Part shown: positions 6,148-13,382 of the stretch, piece by piece
Layout of the letters: every line of letters begins with the position of its first letter
Numbering within the stretch: position 1 is the stretch's first letter
Origin: Lactobacillales bacterium
Lineage (GTDB): Bacteria > Bacillota > Bacilli > Lactobacillales > Vagococcaceae
Assembly: GCA_015655485.1 (NCBI GenBank)
Contig: JAATEZ010000184.1
Coordinates: forward strand, 1 to 14,361
Length of the DNA stretch: 14,361 nt
Direction: 5' to 3'
The notes under the pieces: model-generated
The model's database searches: none
What the model was told of the DNA's origin: nothing
What the model saw: the letters and a program-made list of their open reading frames with translations, nothing else
Made by a program: the position numbers and the translations under genes

Positions 6148-6981
6148 GTGGCGATTAAGAAGTATAAACCGACCTCGAATGGCCGTCGTAACATGACTGG
6201 TTCTGATTTTGCTGAAATAACTTCAACAACTCCAGAAAAAACTTTGTTGCAGCCATTAAAAAATAATGCTGGTCGTAATAATAATGGTCGTATCACTGTT
6301 CGTCATCAAGGCGGTGGTCACAAACGCCAATACCGTTTAGTAGATTTCAAACGGACGAAGGACAACATTACTGCTGTTGTAAAAACGATCGAATATGATC
6401 CAAATAGATCGGCAAATATTGCTTTAGTGCATTATATTGATGGAGTAAAGGCATATATTTTAGCACCAAAAGGTCTTGAAGTTGGAATGCAGGTAGTATC
6501 TGGTTCTGAAGCGGATATTAAAATTGGAAACACTTTGCCGTTAGACAAGATACCAGTTGGTACTATCATTCATAATATTGAAACCAAACCCGGCAAAGGT
6601 GGACAACTGGTCCGTTCTGCTGGTACAAGCGCTCAGGTTCTTGGAAAAGAAGGAAAATACGTTTTGGTACGGTTGAACTCAGGCGAAGTACGTATGATCC
6701 TTGCTACTTGTCGTGCTACAATCGGAGCTGTAGGTAATGAACAACATGAATTGATCAATATTGGTAAAGCTGGCCGGAATCGTTGGAAAGGCAAACGCCC
6801 AACTGTTCGTGGTAGTGTAATGAATCCAAACGATCACCCACACGGTGGTGGTGAAGGAAAAGCTCCAATCGGTCGCAAGGCTCCCGTTAGTCCTTGGGGA
6901 CAACCGGCCCTTGGTTACAAGACTCGTAATAAAAAAGCGAAATCAGATAAGTTTATTGTTCGCCGCCGTAAAACAAAATAA
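6148..6981 (+). CDS. rplB: 50S ribosomal protein L2
   Basis: L2 is a universally conserved 23S rRNA-binding protein needed for subunit joining and peptidyl transferase activity. The 277 residues start at GTG (MAIKKYKPTSNGRRNMT), with AGGAGGGG before it. The central GRITVRHQGGGHKRQYRLVD and C-terminal NPNDHPHGGGEGKAPIGRK blocks are intact; the essential His corresponds to residue 230. Many bacteria have Val where this protein has the second Asn (NPND), a form I associate with lactic acid bacteria. A small hairpin follows in the gap before rpsS. Confidence 0.98.
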   Translation: MAIKKYKPTSNGRRNMTGSDFAEITSTTPEKTLLQPLKNNAGRNNNGRITVRHQGGGHKRQYRLVDFKRTKDNITAVVKTIEYDPNRSANIALVHYIDGVKAYILAPKGLEVGMQVVSGSEADIKIGNTLPLDKIPVGTIIHNIETKPGKGGQLVRSAGTSAQVLGKEGKYVLVRLNSGEVRMILATCRATIGAVGNEQHELINIGKAGRNRWKGKRPTVRGSVMNPNDHPHGGGEGKAPIGRKAPVSPWGQPALGYKTRNKKAKSDKFIVRRRKTK

Positions 6982-6986
6982 ATCAG

Positions 6987-7006
6987 ACAGCAGAATGAGC
7001 TGCTGT
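6987..7006 (+). other. Small perfect hairpin between rplB and rpsS
   Basis: ACAGCAG (6987-6993) pairs with CTGCTGT (7000-7006) around AATGAG, followed by AAAATTT rather than a T run. It is therefore not an intrinsic terminator. It lies five nt after the rplB stop and upstream of the rpsS ribosome binding site; it may be an RNA processing or stability element. Confidence 0.5.
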
Positions 7007-7028
7007 AAAATTTGAGAGGAGGTTTACC

Positions 7029-7307
7029 ATGGGTCGTAGTTTAAAGAAAGGTCCTTTTGCAGATGAACATCTTGTGAAAAAAGTAGATGCTCAAAAATAC
7101 TTGGAAAAGAAAAAAGTGATTAAAACTTGGTCTCGCCGTTCCACGGTTTTCCCAAGCTTTGTGGGATATACTATTGCTGTTTACGATGGTCGTAAGCATG
7201 TTCCTGTCTATATCCAAGAAGACATGGTAGGACACAAATTAGGCGAATTTGCTCCAACAAGAACATATCGTGGTCATTCAAATGATGACAAGAAAACAAA
7301 ACGCTAG
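7029..7307 (+). CDS. rpsS: 30S ribosomal protein S19
   Basis: S19 lies in the 30S head beside S13 and contacts the A-site finger bridge. The 92 residues begin MGRSLKKGPFADEHLVKKV and include the core STVFPSFVGYTIAVYDGRKH and the signature VGHKLGEFAPTRTYRGH. GAGAGGAGG precedes the ATG with standard spacing. The gene has normal length and position between rplB and rplV. Confidence 0.98.
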   Translation: MGRSLKKGPFADEHLVKKVDAQKYLEKKKVIKTWSRRSTVFPSFVGYTIAVYDGRKHVPVYIQEDMVGHKLGEFAPTRTYRGHSNDDKKTKR

Positions 7308-7331
7308 ATTATTGAGGGGAGGAAAATGCAG

Positions 7332-7679
7332 ATGTCAGAACAAATAACTATTGCCAAAGCAACTGCAAAAACAGTTCGCACTTCACCTCGTAAATCCCGT
7401 TTAGTAATTGATCTTATTAGAGGGAAAAGCGTAGCTGAGGCGATTTCAATATTAAAGTTTTCACCAAATAAAGCTGCTGGAATCATTGAAAAAGTATTAA
7501 TGTCAGCAGTTGCCAACGCAGAAAACAACTATGATCTGGATGTGGAAAATTTGGTTGTTACTGAAGCTTATGTAAACGAAGGACCAACTATGAAACGTTT
7601 CCGTCCGCGTGCTAAGGGCTCAGCATCACCAATCAACAAACGGACAAGTCATATTACTGTAGTTGTATCAGAAAAATAA
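7332..7679 (+). CDS. rplV: 50S ribosomal protein L22
   Basis: L22 spans the 50S subunit and its beta-hairpin forms part of the exit tunnel, a site of macrolide-resistance mutations. With the start at 7332 the protein has 115 residues (MSEQITIAKATAKTVRTSPR), the length I expect for Enterococcus-type L22. The ATG at 7326 is only three nt after GGGGAGG (7316-7322), while 7332 has nine nt, so 7332 is preferred. The tunnel hairpin MKRFRPRAKGSASPINKR (about 87-104) looks wild type, with no insertion or deletion. The stop lies within the sequence that carries the rpsC ribosome binding site. Confidence 0.96.
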   Translation: MSEQITIAKATAKTVRTSPRKSRLVIDLIRGKSVAEAISILKFSPNKAAGIIEKVLMSAVANAENNYDLDVENLVVTEAYVNEGPTMKRFRPRAKGSASPINKRTSHITVVVSEK

Positions 7680-7692
7680 GGAGGGACAATCA

Positions 7693-8349
7693 GTGGGTCA
7701 AAAAGTACATCCAATTGGAATGCGTGTAGGAATTATCCGTGACTGGGATGCAAAATGGTATGCTGAAAAAGAGTATGCTGATTTTTTACACGAAGACTTA
7801 AGAATCCGAAAATTTATCGAAAAAAAATTGGCTGATGCCGCTGTGTCTACAATTGAAATTGAACGTGCGTCAAACCGCGTGAACGTTTCTATTCACACAG
7901 CTAAACCAGGTATGGTTATTGGTAAAGGCGGATCTGAAGTAGAAAATTTAAGAAAAGAATTGAATTTATTAACTAATAAAAAAGTTCACATTAATATTAT
8001 CGAAATTAAAAAACCTGATTTAGATGCTAAACTAGTAGCTGAAGGAGTTGCTCGCCAGTTAGAGAACCGTGTAGCATTTCGTCGGGCTCAGAAACAAGCG
8101 ATTCAGCGAACTATGAGATCTGGGGCTCAAGGAATCAAAACACAGGTATCTGGCCGATTAAATGGAGCTGATATGGCTCGTACAGAAGGCTACTCAGAAG
8201 GAACGGTTCCTCTTCACACTTTGCGTGCAGATATTGATTATGCATGGGAAGAAGCAAATACAACATACGGAAAACTAGGAGTTAAAGTGTGGATTTATCG
8301 TGGAGAAATTCTTCCAGAAAAAAAGAACACTGAGAAAGGAGGGAAATAA
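7693..8349 (+). CDS. rpsC: 30S ribosomal protein S3
   Basis: S3 forms part of the mRNA entry channel and contributes to helicase activity of the ribosome. GTG at 7693 gives 218 residues beginning MGQKVHPIGMRVGIIRDWDA, the B. subtilis length; AAGGAGGG stands eight nt upstream and overlaps the region of the rplV stop. The type II KH domain is visible with KPGMVIGKGGSEVENLRKEL (GKGG at about 77-80), and the C-terminal domain with SGRLNGADMARTEGYSEG. The last codons carry the ribosome binding site of rplP. Confidence 0.98.
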   Translation: MGQKVHPIGMRVGIIRDWDAKWYAEKEYADFLHEDLRIRKFIEKKLADAAVSTIEIERASNRVNVSIHTAKPGMVIGKGGSEVENLRKELNLLTNKKVHINIIEIKKPDLDAKLVAEGVARQLENRVAFRRAQKQAIQRTMRSGAQGIKTQVSGRLNGADMARTEGYSEGTVPLHTLRADIDYAWEEANTTYGKLGVKVWIYRGEILPEKKNTEKGGK

Positions 8350-8351
8350 AC

Positions 8352-8786
8352 ATGTTAGTACCTAAACGTGTTAAGCATCGCCGTGAGTTTAGAGGAAAAA
8401 TGCGTGGTGAAGCAAAAGGTGGAAAAGAAGTATCTTTTGGTGAATATGGCTTACAAGCTATAGAATCTCATTGGATCACTAACCGCCAAATCGAAGCAGC
8501 CCGTGTGGCCATGACTCGTTACATGAAACGTGGTGGGAAAGTATGGATCAAAATTTTCCCTCATAAATCATATACAGCCAAAGCTATTGGAGTTCGTATG
8601 GGTTCCGGAAAAGGAGCTCCTGAAGGTTGGGTAGCGCCAGTAAAACGAGGAAAAGTTATGTTTGAAATTGCTGGGGTACCTGAAGAAGTGGCTCGTGAAG
8701 CATTGCGTCTTGCATCTCATAAGTTACCAATCAAAACCAAAATAGTAAAACGTGAAGAAATGGGTGGTGAATCGAATGAAGGTTAA
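8352..8786 (+). CDS. rplP: 50S ribosomal protein L16
   Basis: L16 helps to position tRNA in the A and P sites of the 50S subunit. The 144 residues, the usual length, begin MLVPKRVKHRREFRGKMRGE and include TRYMKRGGKVWIKIFPHKSY and RMGSGKGAPEGWVAPVKRGK. Only two bases separate the rpsC stop from this ATG, and AAAGGAGGG lies in the end of rpsC, so the pair is probably coupled. The 3' end overlaps rpmC by 11 bases. Confidence 0.98.
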   Translation: MLVPKRVKHRREFRGKMRGEAKGGKEVSFGEYGLQAIESHWITNRQIEAARVAMTRYMKRGGKVWIKIFPHKSYTAKAIGVRMGSGKGAPEGWVAPVKRGKVMFEIAGVPEEVAREALRLASHKLPIKTKIVKREEMGGESNEG

Positions 8787-8964
8787 TGAAATCAAAGAAT
8801 TGACCACTGCCGAAATGACTACAAAGGAAAAAGAATACAAAGAAGAACTTTTTAATCTGAGATTCCAACTAGCCACAGGACAATTAGAAAATACTGCGCG
8901 TATCAAAGAAGTTCGCAAATCGATTGCACGCATCAAAACGGTGTTGCGTCAGCAAGAAAAGTAA
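8776..8964 (+). CDS. rpmC: 50S ribosomal protein L29
   Basis: L29 is a small two-helix protein next to L23 at the tunnel exit. Starting at 8776 it has 62 residues (MKVNEIKELTTAEMTTKEKE), with the conserved LFNLRFQLATGQLENTARIK block. The frame is open further upstream to 8752, but that extension is unlike the family. The start lies inside rplP, 11 bases before its end, with GGTGGTGA (8763-8770) as ribosome binding site, so translation is likely coupled to rplP. Confidence 0.96.
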   Translation: MKVNEIKELTTAEMTTKEKEYKEELFNLRFQLATGQLENTARIKEVRKSIARIKTVLRQQEK

Positions 8965-8988
8965 CATTGGAAGGAGGCCATTACACGT

Positions 8989-9255
8989 ATGACTGAAGAA
9001 AGAAATCAACGTAAAGTTTACCAGGGCCGTGTTGTTTCTGACAAAATGGATAAGACTATCGTAGTTGTTGTTGAAACTAAAAAGACACACAAAATCTATG
9101 GTAAGCGAGTAAATTATTCGAAAAAATATGTCACTCATGATGAAAAAAATGTTGCTAAAACAGGAGACATCGTGAAAATTATGGAAACTCGTCCATTATC
9201 CGCTACAAAGCGTTTCCGCCTGCTTGAAGTAGTCGAAGAAGCAGTAATTATCTAA
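8989..9255 (+). CDS. rpsQ: 30S ribosomal protein S17
   Basis: S17 is an OB-fold protein that binds 16S rRNA early in assembly. The 88 residues include QGRVVSDKMDKTIVVVVETK, the KIYGKRV loop, and GDIVKIMETRPLSATKRFRL. GGAAGGAGG precedes the ATG. The gap to rplN, 52 nt, is the longest inside the cluster and corresponds to the S10/spc operon boundary in E. coli, but no terminator or strong promoter is visible there, only a six-bp stem (AGATTT/AAATCT). Confidence 0.97.
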   Translation: MTEERNQRKVYQGRVVSDKMDKTIVVVVETKKTHKIYGKRVNYSKKYVTHDEKNVAKTGDIVKIMETRPLSATKRFRLLEVVEEAVII

Positions 9256-9307
9256 ACGAGATTTTCCTATAGATTGAAACTTGAAATCTGAAAGGAGGAT
9301 ACACAAG

Positions 9308-9676
9308 GTGATCCAAACAGAAAGTCGTTTAAAAGTCGCTGATAATTCTGGTGCTCGTGAGGTTCTAACAATCAAAGTGTTAGGCGGATCTGGTCGGAAG
9401 ACAGCTAACATAGGTGATGTAATAGTTTGTACTGTAAAACAAGCAACACCAGGTGGAGTTGTCAAAAAAGGCGAAGTAGTTAAAGCAGTCGTTGTAAGAA
9501 CTAAAACAGGAGCTCGTCGCGCTGACGGTTCTTATATAAAATTTGATGAAAATGCATGTGTGCTTATTCGTGACGATAAAAGCCCGCGAGGAACTCGTAT
9601 TTTTGGGCCAGTTGCTCGAGAATTACGTGAAAATAACTTTATGAAAATTGTCTCATTAGCACCAGAAGTATTATAA
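9308..9676 (+). CDS. rplN: 50S ribosomal protein L14
   Basis: L14 forms an intersubunit bridge and is the target of the silencing factor RsfS. GTG at 9308 gives 122 residues, the exact family length (MIQTESRLKVADNSGAREVL), with AAAGGAGG upstream; an in-frame codon at 9281 would add nine foreign residues. Conserved blocks GARRADGSYIKFDENACVLI and SPRGTRIFGPVARELRE are present. It is the first gene of the spc part of the cluster. Confidence 0.97.
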   Translation: MIQTESRLKVADNSGAREVLTIKVLGGSGRKTANIGDVIVCTVKQATPGGVVKKGEVVKAVVVRTKTGARRADGSYIKFDENACVLIRDDKSPRGTRIFGPVARELRENNFMKIVSLAPEVL

Positions 9677-9710
9677 TCTAAACTTTTAACAAAGGAGGTG
9701 CGAAACAAGA

Positions 9711-10022
9711 ATGTTTGTTAAAAAAGGTGATAAAGTAAAAATTCTCTCTGGCAAAGATAAAAATAAGGAAGGCGTTATATTAACAGCTTTTCCAAAAAAT
9801 GATCGTGTCATAGTTGAAGGTGTGAATATGATCAAAAAACATCAAAAACCAAGTGCAGGTGCTCCTCAAGGCGGAATTATTGAGAAAGAAGCTGCTATTC
9901 ATGTTTCTAATGTTATGGTAATCGATCCATCTAATGGAGAACCTACTAGAGTAGGGTATAAAGAAGTAGAAGGAAAAAAAGTCCGTGTTTCGAAAAAAAC
10001 AGGTGAAGTTTTAGATAAGTAG
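9711..10022 (+). CDS. rplX: 50S ribosomal protein L24
   Basis: L24 is an assembly initiator protein near the tunnel exit. The 103 residues begin with a KOW motif (KKGDKVKILSGKDKNKEGVI) and continue with VEGVNMIKKHQKPS and the GGIIEKEAAIHVSNVMVID block. AAAGGAGGTG precedes the ATG. Length and position between rplN and rplE are normal. Confidence 0.97.
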   Translation: MFVKKGDKVKILSGKDKNKEGVILTAFPKNDRVIVEGVNMIKKHQKPSAGAPQGGIIEKEAAIHVSNVMVIDPSNGEPTRVGYKEVEGKKVRVSKKTGEVLDK

Positions 10023-10047
10023 AAATAAGGAAGGAGGGACCATTTGA

Positions 10048-10587
10048 ATGAACCGCCTGAAAGAAAAATATACGAAAGAAATTACACCATCACTAGTAGA
10101 AAAATTTAATTATACTTCTGTTATGGAAACCCCCAAAGTTGAGAAAATTGTTATTAACATGGGTGTAGGTGATGCTGTTTCAAATTCCAAAAATCTTGAT
10201 AAAGCAGTGGAAGAGTTAACGTTGATCGCTGGTCAAAAACCATTGATCACAAAAGCTAAAAAATCAATAGCTGGTTTCCGTTTACGTGAGGGAATGCCTA
10301 TTGGCTGTAAAGTAACTTTGCGTGGAGAGAGAATGTATGAATTTTTAGATAAATTAGTTTCCGTTTCTCTGCCTCGTGTTCGTGACTTCCATGGAGTTAG
10401 CAAAAAAGCTTTTGATGGTCGTGGAAATTATACTTTAGGTATTAAAGAACAATTGATTTTTCCAGAAGTAGATTACGACCTAGTAGATAAAGTACGGGGA
10501 ATGGACATTGTCATTGTCACAACAGCTAATACTGATGAAGAATCTAGAGAACTGTTGACACAATTGGGAATGCCATTTCAAAAATAA
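10048..10587 (+). CDS. rplE: 50S ribosomal protein L5
   Basis: L5 binds 5S rRNA and contacts P-site tRNA in the central protuberance. The 179 residues match the family length and begin MNRLKEKYTKEITPSLVEKF; KVEKIVINMGVGDAVSNSK, QKPLITKAKKSIAGFRLREG and the LPRVRDFHGVSKKAFDGRGN block are all present. AAGGAGGG (10031-10038) lies nine nt before the ATG. Confidence 0.98.
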   Translation: MNRLKEKYTKEITPSLVEKFNYTSVMETPKVEKIVINMGVGDAVSNSKNLDKAVEELTLIAGQKPLITKAKKSIAGFRLREGMPIGCKVTLRGERMYEFLDKLVSVSLPRVRDFHGVSKKAFDGRGNYTLGIKEQLIFPEVDYDLVDKVRGMDIVIVTTANTDEESRELLTQLGMPFQK

Positions 10588-10605
10588 TTTAAGGAGGCGA
10601 ACTAC

Positions 10606-10791
10606 GTGGCTAAGAAATCAATGATTGCAAAAAACAAACGTCCAGCAAAATTCTCAACACAAGCTTACACGCGTTGTGAACGTTGTGGCCGTCCGCATTC
10701 AGTTTATCGTAAATTCAAACTCTGCCGTATTTGCTTCCGCGAACTTGCCTATAAAGGACAAATTCCCGGCGTGAAGAAAGCTAGCTGGTAA
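10606..10791 (+). CDS. rpsN: 30S ribosomal protein S14, type Z (zinc form)
   Basis: S14 is a late-assembling 30S head protein. This is the short 61-residue form with four cysteines (CERCG at 24-27 and CRIC at 40-43) that bind zinc, not the longer cysteine-free form used under zinc limitation. It starts at GTG with AAGGAGG upstream. B. subtilis calls this form rpsNA or rpsZ. The gene sits in the standard rplE-rpsN-rpsH order. Confidence 0.97.
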   Translation: MAKKSMIAKNKRPAKFSTQAYTRCERCGRPHSVYRKFKLCRICFRELAYKGQIPGVKKASW

Positions 10792-10826
10792 GACAGAAAA
10801 CTCGGATAAAGGAGGTAAATAGATCA

Positions 10827-11225
10827 ATGGTCATGACAGATCCGATTGCAGATTTTCTAACATGTATTCGTAATGCTAATATGGTTAAGCACGAATCTTT
10901 AGAAGTACCTGCATCAAAAATTAAGCGTGACATCGCTGAAATCTTAAAACGTGAAGGTTTTGTACGTGATGTAGAATATATTGAAGATGATAAACAAGGT
11001 GTTATCCGTGTGTTCTTGAAATATGGTAAAAATGAGGAACGGGTTATCACAGATTTGAAGCGTATTTCAAAACCAGGTCTTCGTGCGTATGTTAAAGCGG
11101 ATGAAGTGCCAAAAGTATTAAACGGATTAGGTATTGCGATCATTTCGACTTCTGAAGGTGTCGTTACTGACAAAGAAGCGAGAGAGCGTAATGTTGGCGG
11201 CGAAGTTGTCGCATATGTATGGTAA
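10827..11225 (+). CDS. rpsH: 30S ribosomal protein S8
   Basis: S8 binds helix 21 of 16S rRNA and in E. coli represses the spc operon. The 132 residues (MVMTDPIADFLTCIRNANMV) equal the B. subtilis length; an internal ATG two codons later is possible, but the family keeps MVMTDP. The C-terminal signature GLGIAIISTSEGVVTDKEAR ending in AYVW is intact. AAAGGAGG precedes the start. No obvious S8-binding mimic was recognised near rplX-rplE. Confidence 0.97.
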   Translation: MVMTDPIADFLTCIRNANMVKHESLEVPASKIKRDIAEILKREGFVRDVEYIEDDKQGVIRVFLKYGKNEERVITDLKRISKPGLRAYVKADEVPKVLNGLGIAIISTSEGVVTDKEARERNVGGEVVAYVW

Positions 11226-11253
11226 TAATAAAAATTCAAGGAGGTGACTTGAA

Positions 11254-11790
11254 GTGAGCCGTATCGGTAATAAACCAGTTATTTTGCCAGATGGAGTATC
11301 TGTTATCCAAAATGGTAATGATGTCACTGTTAAAGGACCAAAGGGAGAATTGACTCGTTCTTTTGTAACTAATATCACGTTAGACATACAAGACAAGGAG
11401 GTTGTTTTGACTCGTCCCAATGATGAAAAAATCAATCGTTCTTTACATGGCACTATGCGTGCTAATTTAAACAATATGGTCGTTGGCGTAAGTCAAGGAT
11501 TTGAAAAGGCGTTAGAGCTTATTGGTGTTGGATATCGGGCCCAATTACAAGGTAAAAAACTTGTATTGAATGTTGGTTATTCTCATCCAGTTGAAATCGA
11601 TGCTCCTGAGGGGATTACAATTGAAGTTCCTGCTAACACACAAGTAATTATCAAAGGGAGCAATAAAGAACATGTAGGCGAACTTGCAGCAAATATTCGG
11701 AGTGTTCGACCTCCAGAACCGTATAAGGGCAAAGGCATCCGTTATGTTGGGGAGTTTGTTCGTCGTAAAGAAGGAAAAACCGGTAAATAA
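11254..11790 (+). CDS. rplF: 50S ribosomal protein L6
   Basis: L6 lies near the factor-binding site of the 50S subunit and has two related domains. The 178 residues start at GTG (MSRIGNKPVILPDGVSVIQN) behind AAGGAGGTGA (11238-11247), an unusually complete match to the 16S rRNA anti-Shine-Dalgarno. The second domain carries LIGVGYRAQLQGKKLVLNVG and the signature RPPEPYKGKGIRYVGE. Length is normal. Confidence 0.98.
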   Translation: MSRIGNKPVILPDGVSVIQNGNDVTVKGPKGELTRSFVTNITLDIQDKEVVLTRPNDEKINRSLHGTMRANLNNMVVGVSQGFEKALELIGVGYRAQLQGKKLVLNVGYSHPVEIDAPEGITIEVPANTQVIIKGSNKEHVGELAANIRSVRPPEPYKGKGIRYVGEFVRRKEGKTGK

Positions 11791-11831
11791 AGCAGCTTAA
11801 TGGCTAGCAAATAATTAAAGAGGTGACAATT

Positions 11832-12188
11832 GTGATTTCAAAACCAGATAAAAATAAAGTACGCGTGAAAAGACATCAACGTGTACGTGGAAAAATCTCT
11901 GGTACTGCTGAGTGCCCACGCTTAAATGTGTTTCGTTCTAATAAAAACATCTACGCTCAAGTTATTGATGACGTAGCGGGTGTAACGCTAGCAAGTGCCT
12001 CTACCTTAGATAAAGAAATTTCAGGTGGAAAAAAAATTGAAGATGCTACAGCTGTAGGTGCTTTAGTTGCTAAGAGAGCAATAGACAAAGGAATAAAAGA
12101 AGTAGTTTTTGACCGTGGTGGATACCTTTACCATGGCCGCGTAGCTGCTTTAGCTGAAGCTGCTCGTGAAAATGGGCTTAAATTTTAA
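11832..12188 (+). CDS. rplR: 50S ribosomal protein L18
   Basis: L18 binds 5S rRNA with L5 in the central protuberance. GTG at 11832 gives 118 residues (MISKPDKNKVRVKRHQRVRG), typical for the family; the in-frame GTG at 11823 is part of the ribosome binding site AAAGAGGTGA and is not a start. Conserved PRLNVFRSNKNIYAQVIDD and GGYLYHGRVAALAEAARENG blocks are present. Confidence 0.97.
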   Translation: MISKPDKNKVRVKRHQRVRGKISGTAECPRLNVFRSNKNIYAQVIDDVAGVTLASASTLDKEISGGKKIEDATAVGALVAKRAIDKGIKEVVFDRGGYLYHGRVAALAEAARENGLKF

Positions 12189-12208
12189 TAGAAGGAGGAA
12201 CACCATTC

Positions 12209-12709
12209 ATGGTTTATATTGATCCAAAACATTTGGAATTAGAAGATCGCGTGGTTGCCATCAATCGAGTAACTAAGGTTGTTAAAGGCGGACGACGCTT
12301 ACGTTTCGCAGCACTTGTTGTTGTTGGTGATAGAAATGGACATGTCGGATTTGGAACAGGTAAAGCACAAGAAGTACCTGAAGCTATTCGAAAAGCAATT
12401 GAAGACGGCAAAAAAAATCTAATAGAAGTCCCAATGGTTGGACTTACGATCCCTCATGAAGTTATTGGCGTATTTGGTGGCGGACGTATTCTGATGAAAC
12501 CTGCAGTAGCTGGTTCTGGAGTGGCCGCTGGTGGAGCAGTGCGTGCCGTATTAGAATTAGCTGGAGTTGCGGATATCACTAGTAAATCTTTGGGATCTAA
12601 TACTCCAATCAATGTGGTTCGCGCTACAATGAACGGATTAGGTCAGCTCAAGCGTGTTGAAGAGGTAGCCAAATTACGTGGCAAGTCTGTAGAAGAATTG
12701 ATTGGATAG
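12209..12709 (+). CDS. rpsE: 30S ribosomal protein S5
   Basis: S5 helps to form the mRNA entry channel and affects decoding accuracy. The 166 residues show the N-terminal double-stranded RNA-binding fold with the spectinomycin loop TKVVKGGRRLRF (about residues 22-33) in its wild-type form, and GHVGFGTGKAQEVPEAIRKA, GGGRILMKPAVAGSGVAAGG and GSNTPINVVRATMNGL blocks. GAAGGAGG precedes the ATG. Confidence 0.98.
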   Translation: MVYIDPKHLELEDRVVAINRVTKVVKGGRRLRFAALVVVGDRNGHVGFGTGKAQEVPEAIRKAIEDGKKNLIEVPMVGLTIPHEVIGVFGGGRILMKPAVAGSGVAAGGAVRAVLELAGVADITSKSLGSNTPINVVRATMNGLGQLKRVEEVAKLRGKSVEELIG

Positions 12710-12722
12710 GGAGGACAACGGT

Positions 12723-12902
12723 ATGACTGAATTACAAATTACTTTAAGACGTAGTGTGATTGGACGCCCTCAAAATCAACGAGATACAGTTAAGGCTCTC
12801 GGTCTAGGGAAAATTGACAGTACAGTTGTTAAACCTAGTAATGAGGCCATCAGAGGTATGGTCAACACTATTTCACATTTAGTAGACGTCAAAGAAATAT
12901 AA
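12723..12902 (+). CDS. rpmD: 50S ribosomal protein L30
   Basis: L30 is a small accessory 50S protein. ATG at 12723 gives 59 residues (MTELQITLRRSVIGRPQNQR), the usual bacterial length, with AGGGAGG upstream; the frame is open to 12702 but that extension overlaps rpsE and is unlike the family. The core DTVKALGLGKIDSTVVKPSN and terminal ISHLVDVKEI are standard. Confidence 0.96.
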   Translation: MTELQITLRRSVIGRPQNQRDTVKALGLGKIDSTVVKPSNEAIRGMVNTISHLVDVKEI

Positions 12903-12941
12903 AAAATTACTGAAATAATTATTTAAGGAGGTGCCAAACCA

Positions 12942-13382
12942 ATGAAACTTCATGAGTTACAATCCAGCGAAGGCTCGAGACAGGTACGGAATCGTGTAGG
13001 TCGCGGAACTTCATCAGGCAATGGAAAAACATCTGGTCGTGGACAAAAGGGACAAAAAGCTCGGTCTGGCGGCGGTGTTCGTTTAGGTTTTGAAGGGGGA
13101 CAAACCCCATTATTCCGCCGTATACCGAAGCGTGGTTTCAATAATATCAATCGTAAAGATTATGCTGTTGTCAATTTAGATACGTTGAACCGTTTTGAGG
13201 ATGGGGCTGAAATCACACCAACTGATTTAATTGAAAAAGGGATCGTGAAAAATGAAAAAGCTGGTATAAAAGTATTAGCGAATGGTGAATTGACTAAGAA
13301 GTTAACTGTGAAAGCAGCTAAATTCTCCGGAGCAGCTAAAAAAGCAATTGAAGCAGCTGGTGGATCGATCGAGGTGATTTAA
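12942..13382 (+). CDS. rplO: 50S ribosomal protein L15
   Basis: L15 is a late-assembly 50S protein with a long basic, glycine-rich N-terminal extension, seen here as NRVGRGTSSGNGKTSGRGQK and GGGVRLGFEGGQTPLFRRIP. The 146 residues match B. subtilis L15 in length. AAGGAGGTG precedes the ATG. The stop overlaps the secY start by one base (TAATG), which ties SecY synthesis to ribosomal protein output. Confidence 0.98.
   Translation: MKLHELQSSEGSRQVRNRVGRGTSSGNGKTSGRGQKGQKARSGGGVRLGFEGGQTPLFRRIPKRGFNNINRKDYAVVNLDTLNRFEDGAEITPTDLIEKGIVKNEKAGIKVLANGELTKKLTVKAAKFSGAAKKAIEAAGGSIEVI

Noticed and set aside
7663..7692. Upstream extensions of rpsC (7663), and similarly rpmC (8752), rplN (9281), rplR (11823), rpmD (12702) and rplV (7326)
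   Set aside because: Each adds residues foreign to the family or uses a codon inside or too near the ribosome binding site; the starts given match known lengths and good spacing.
9256..9307. Possible separate spc operon promoter or terminator between rpsQ and rplN
   Set aside because: Only a weak six-bp stem is visible, with no T run and no hexamer pair resembling a promoter.
10781..11239. 152-residue open frame on the minus strand opposite rpsH
   Set aside because: It is fully antisense to a clear ribosomal protein gene, with low-complexity Ser/Thr-rich sequence typical of shadow frames.
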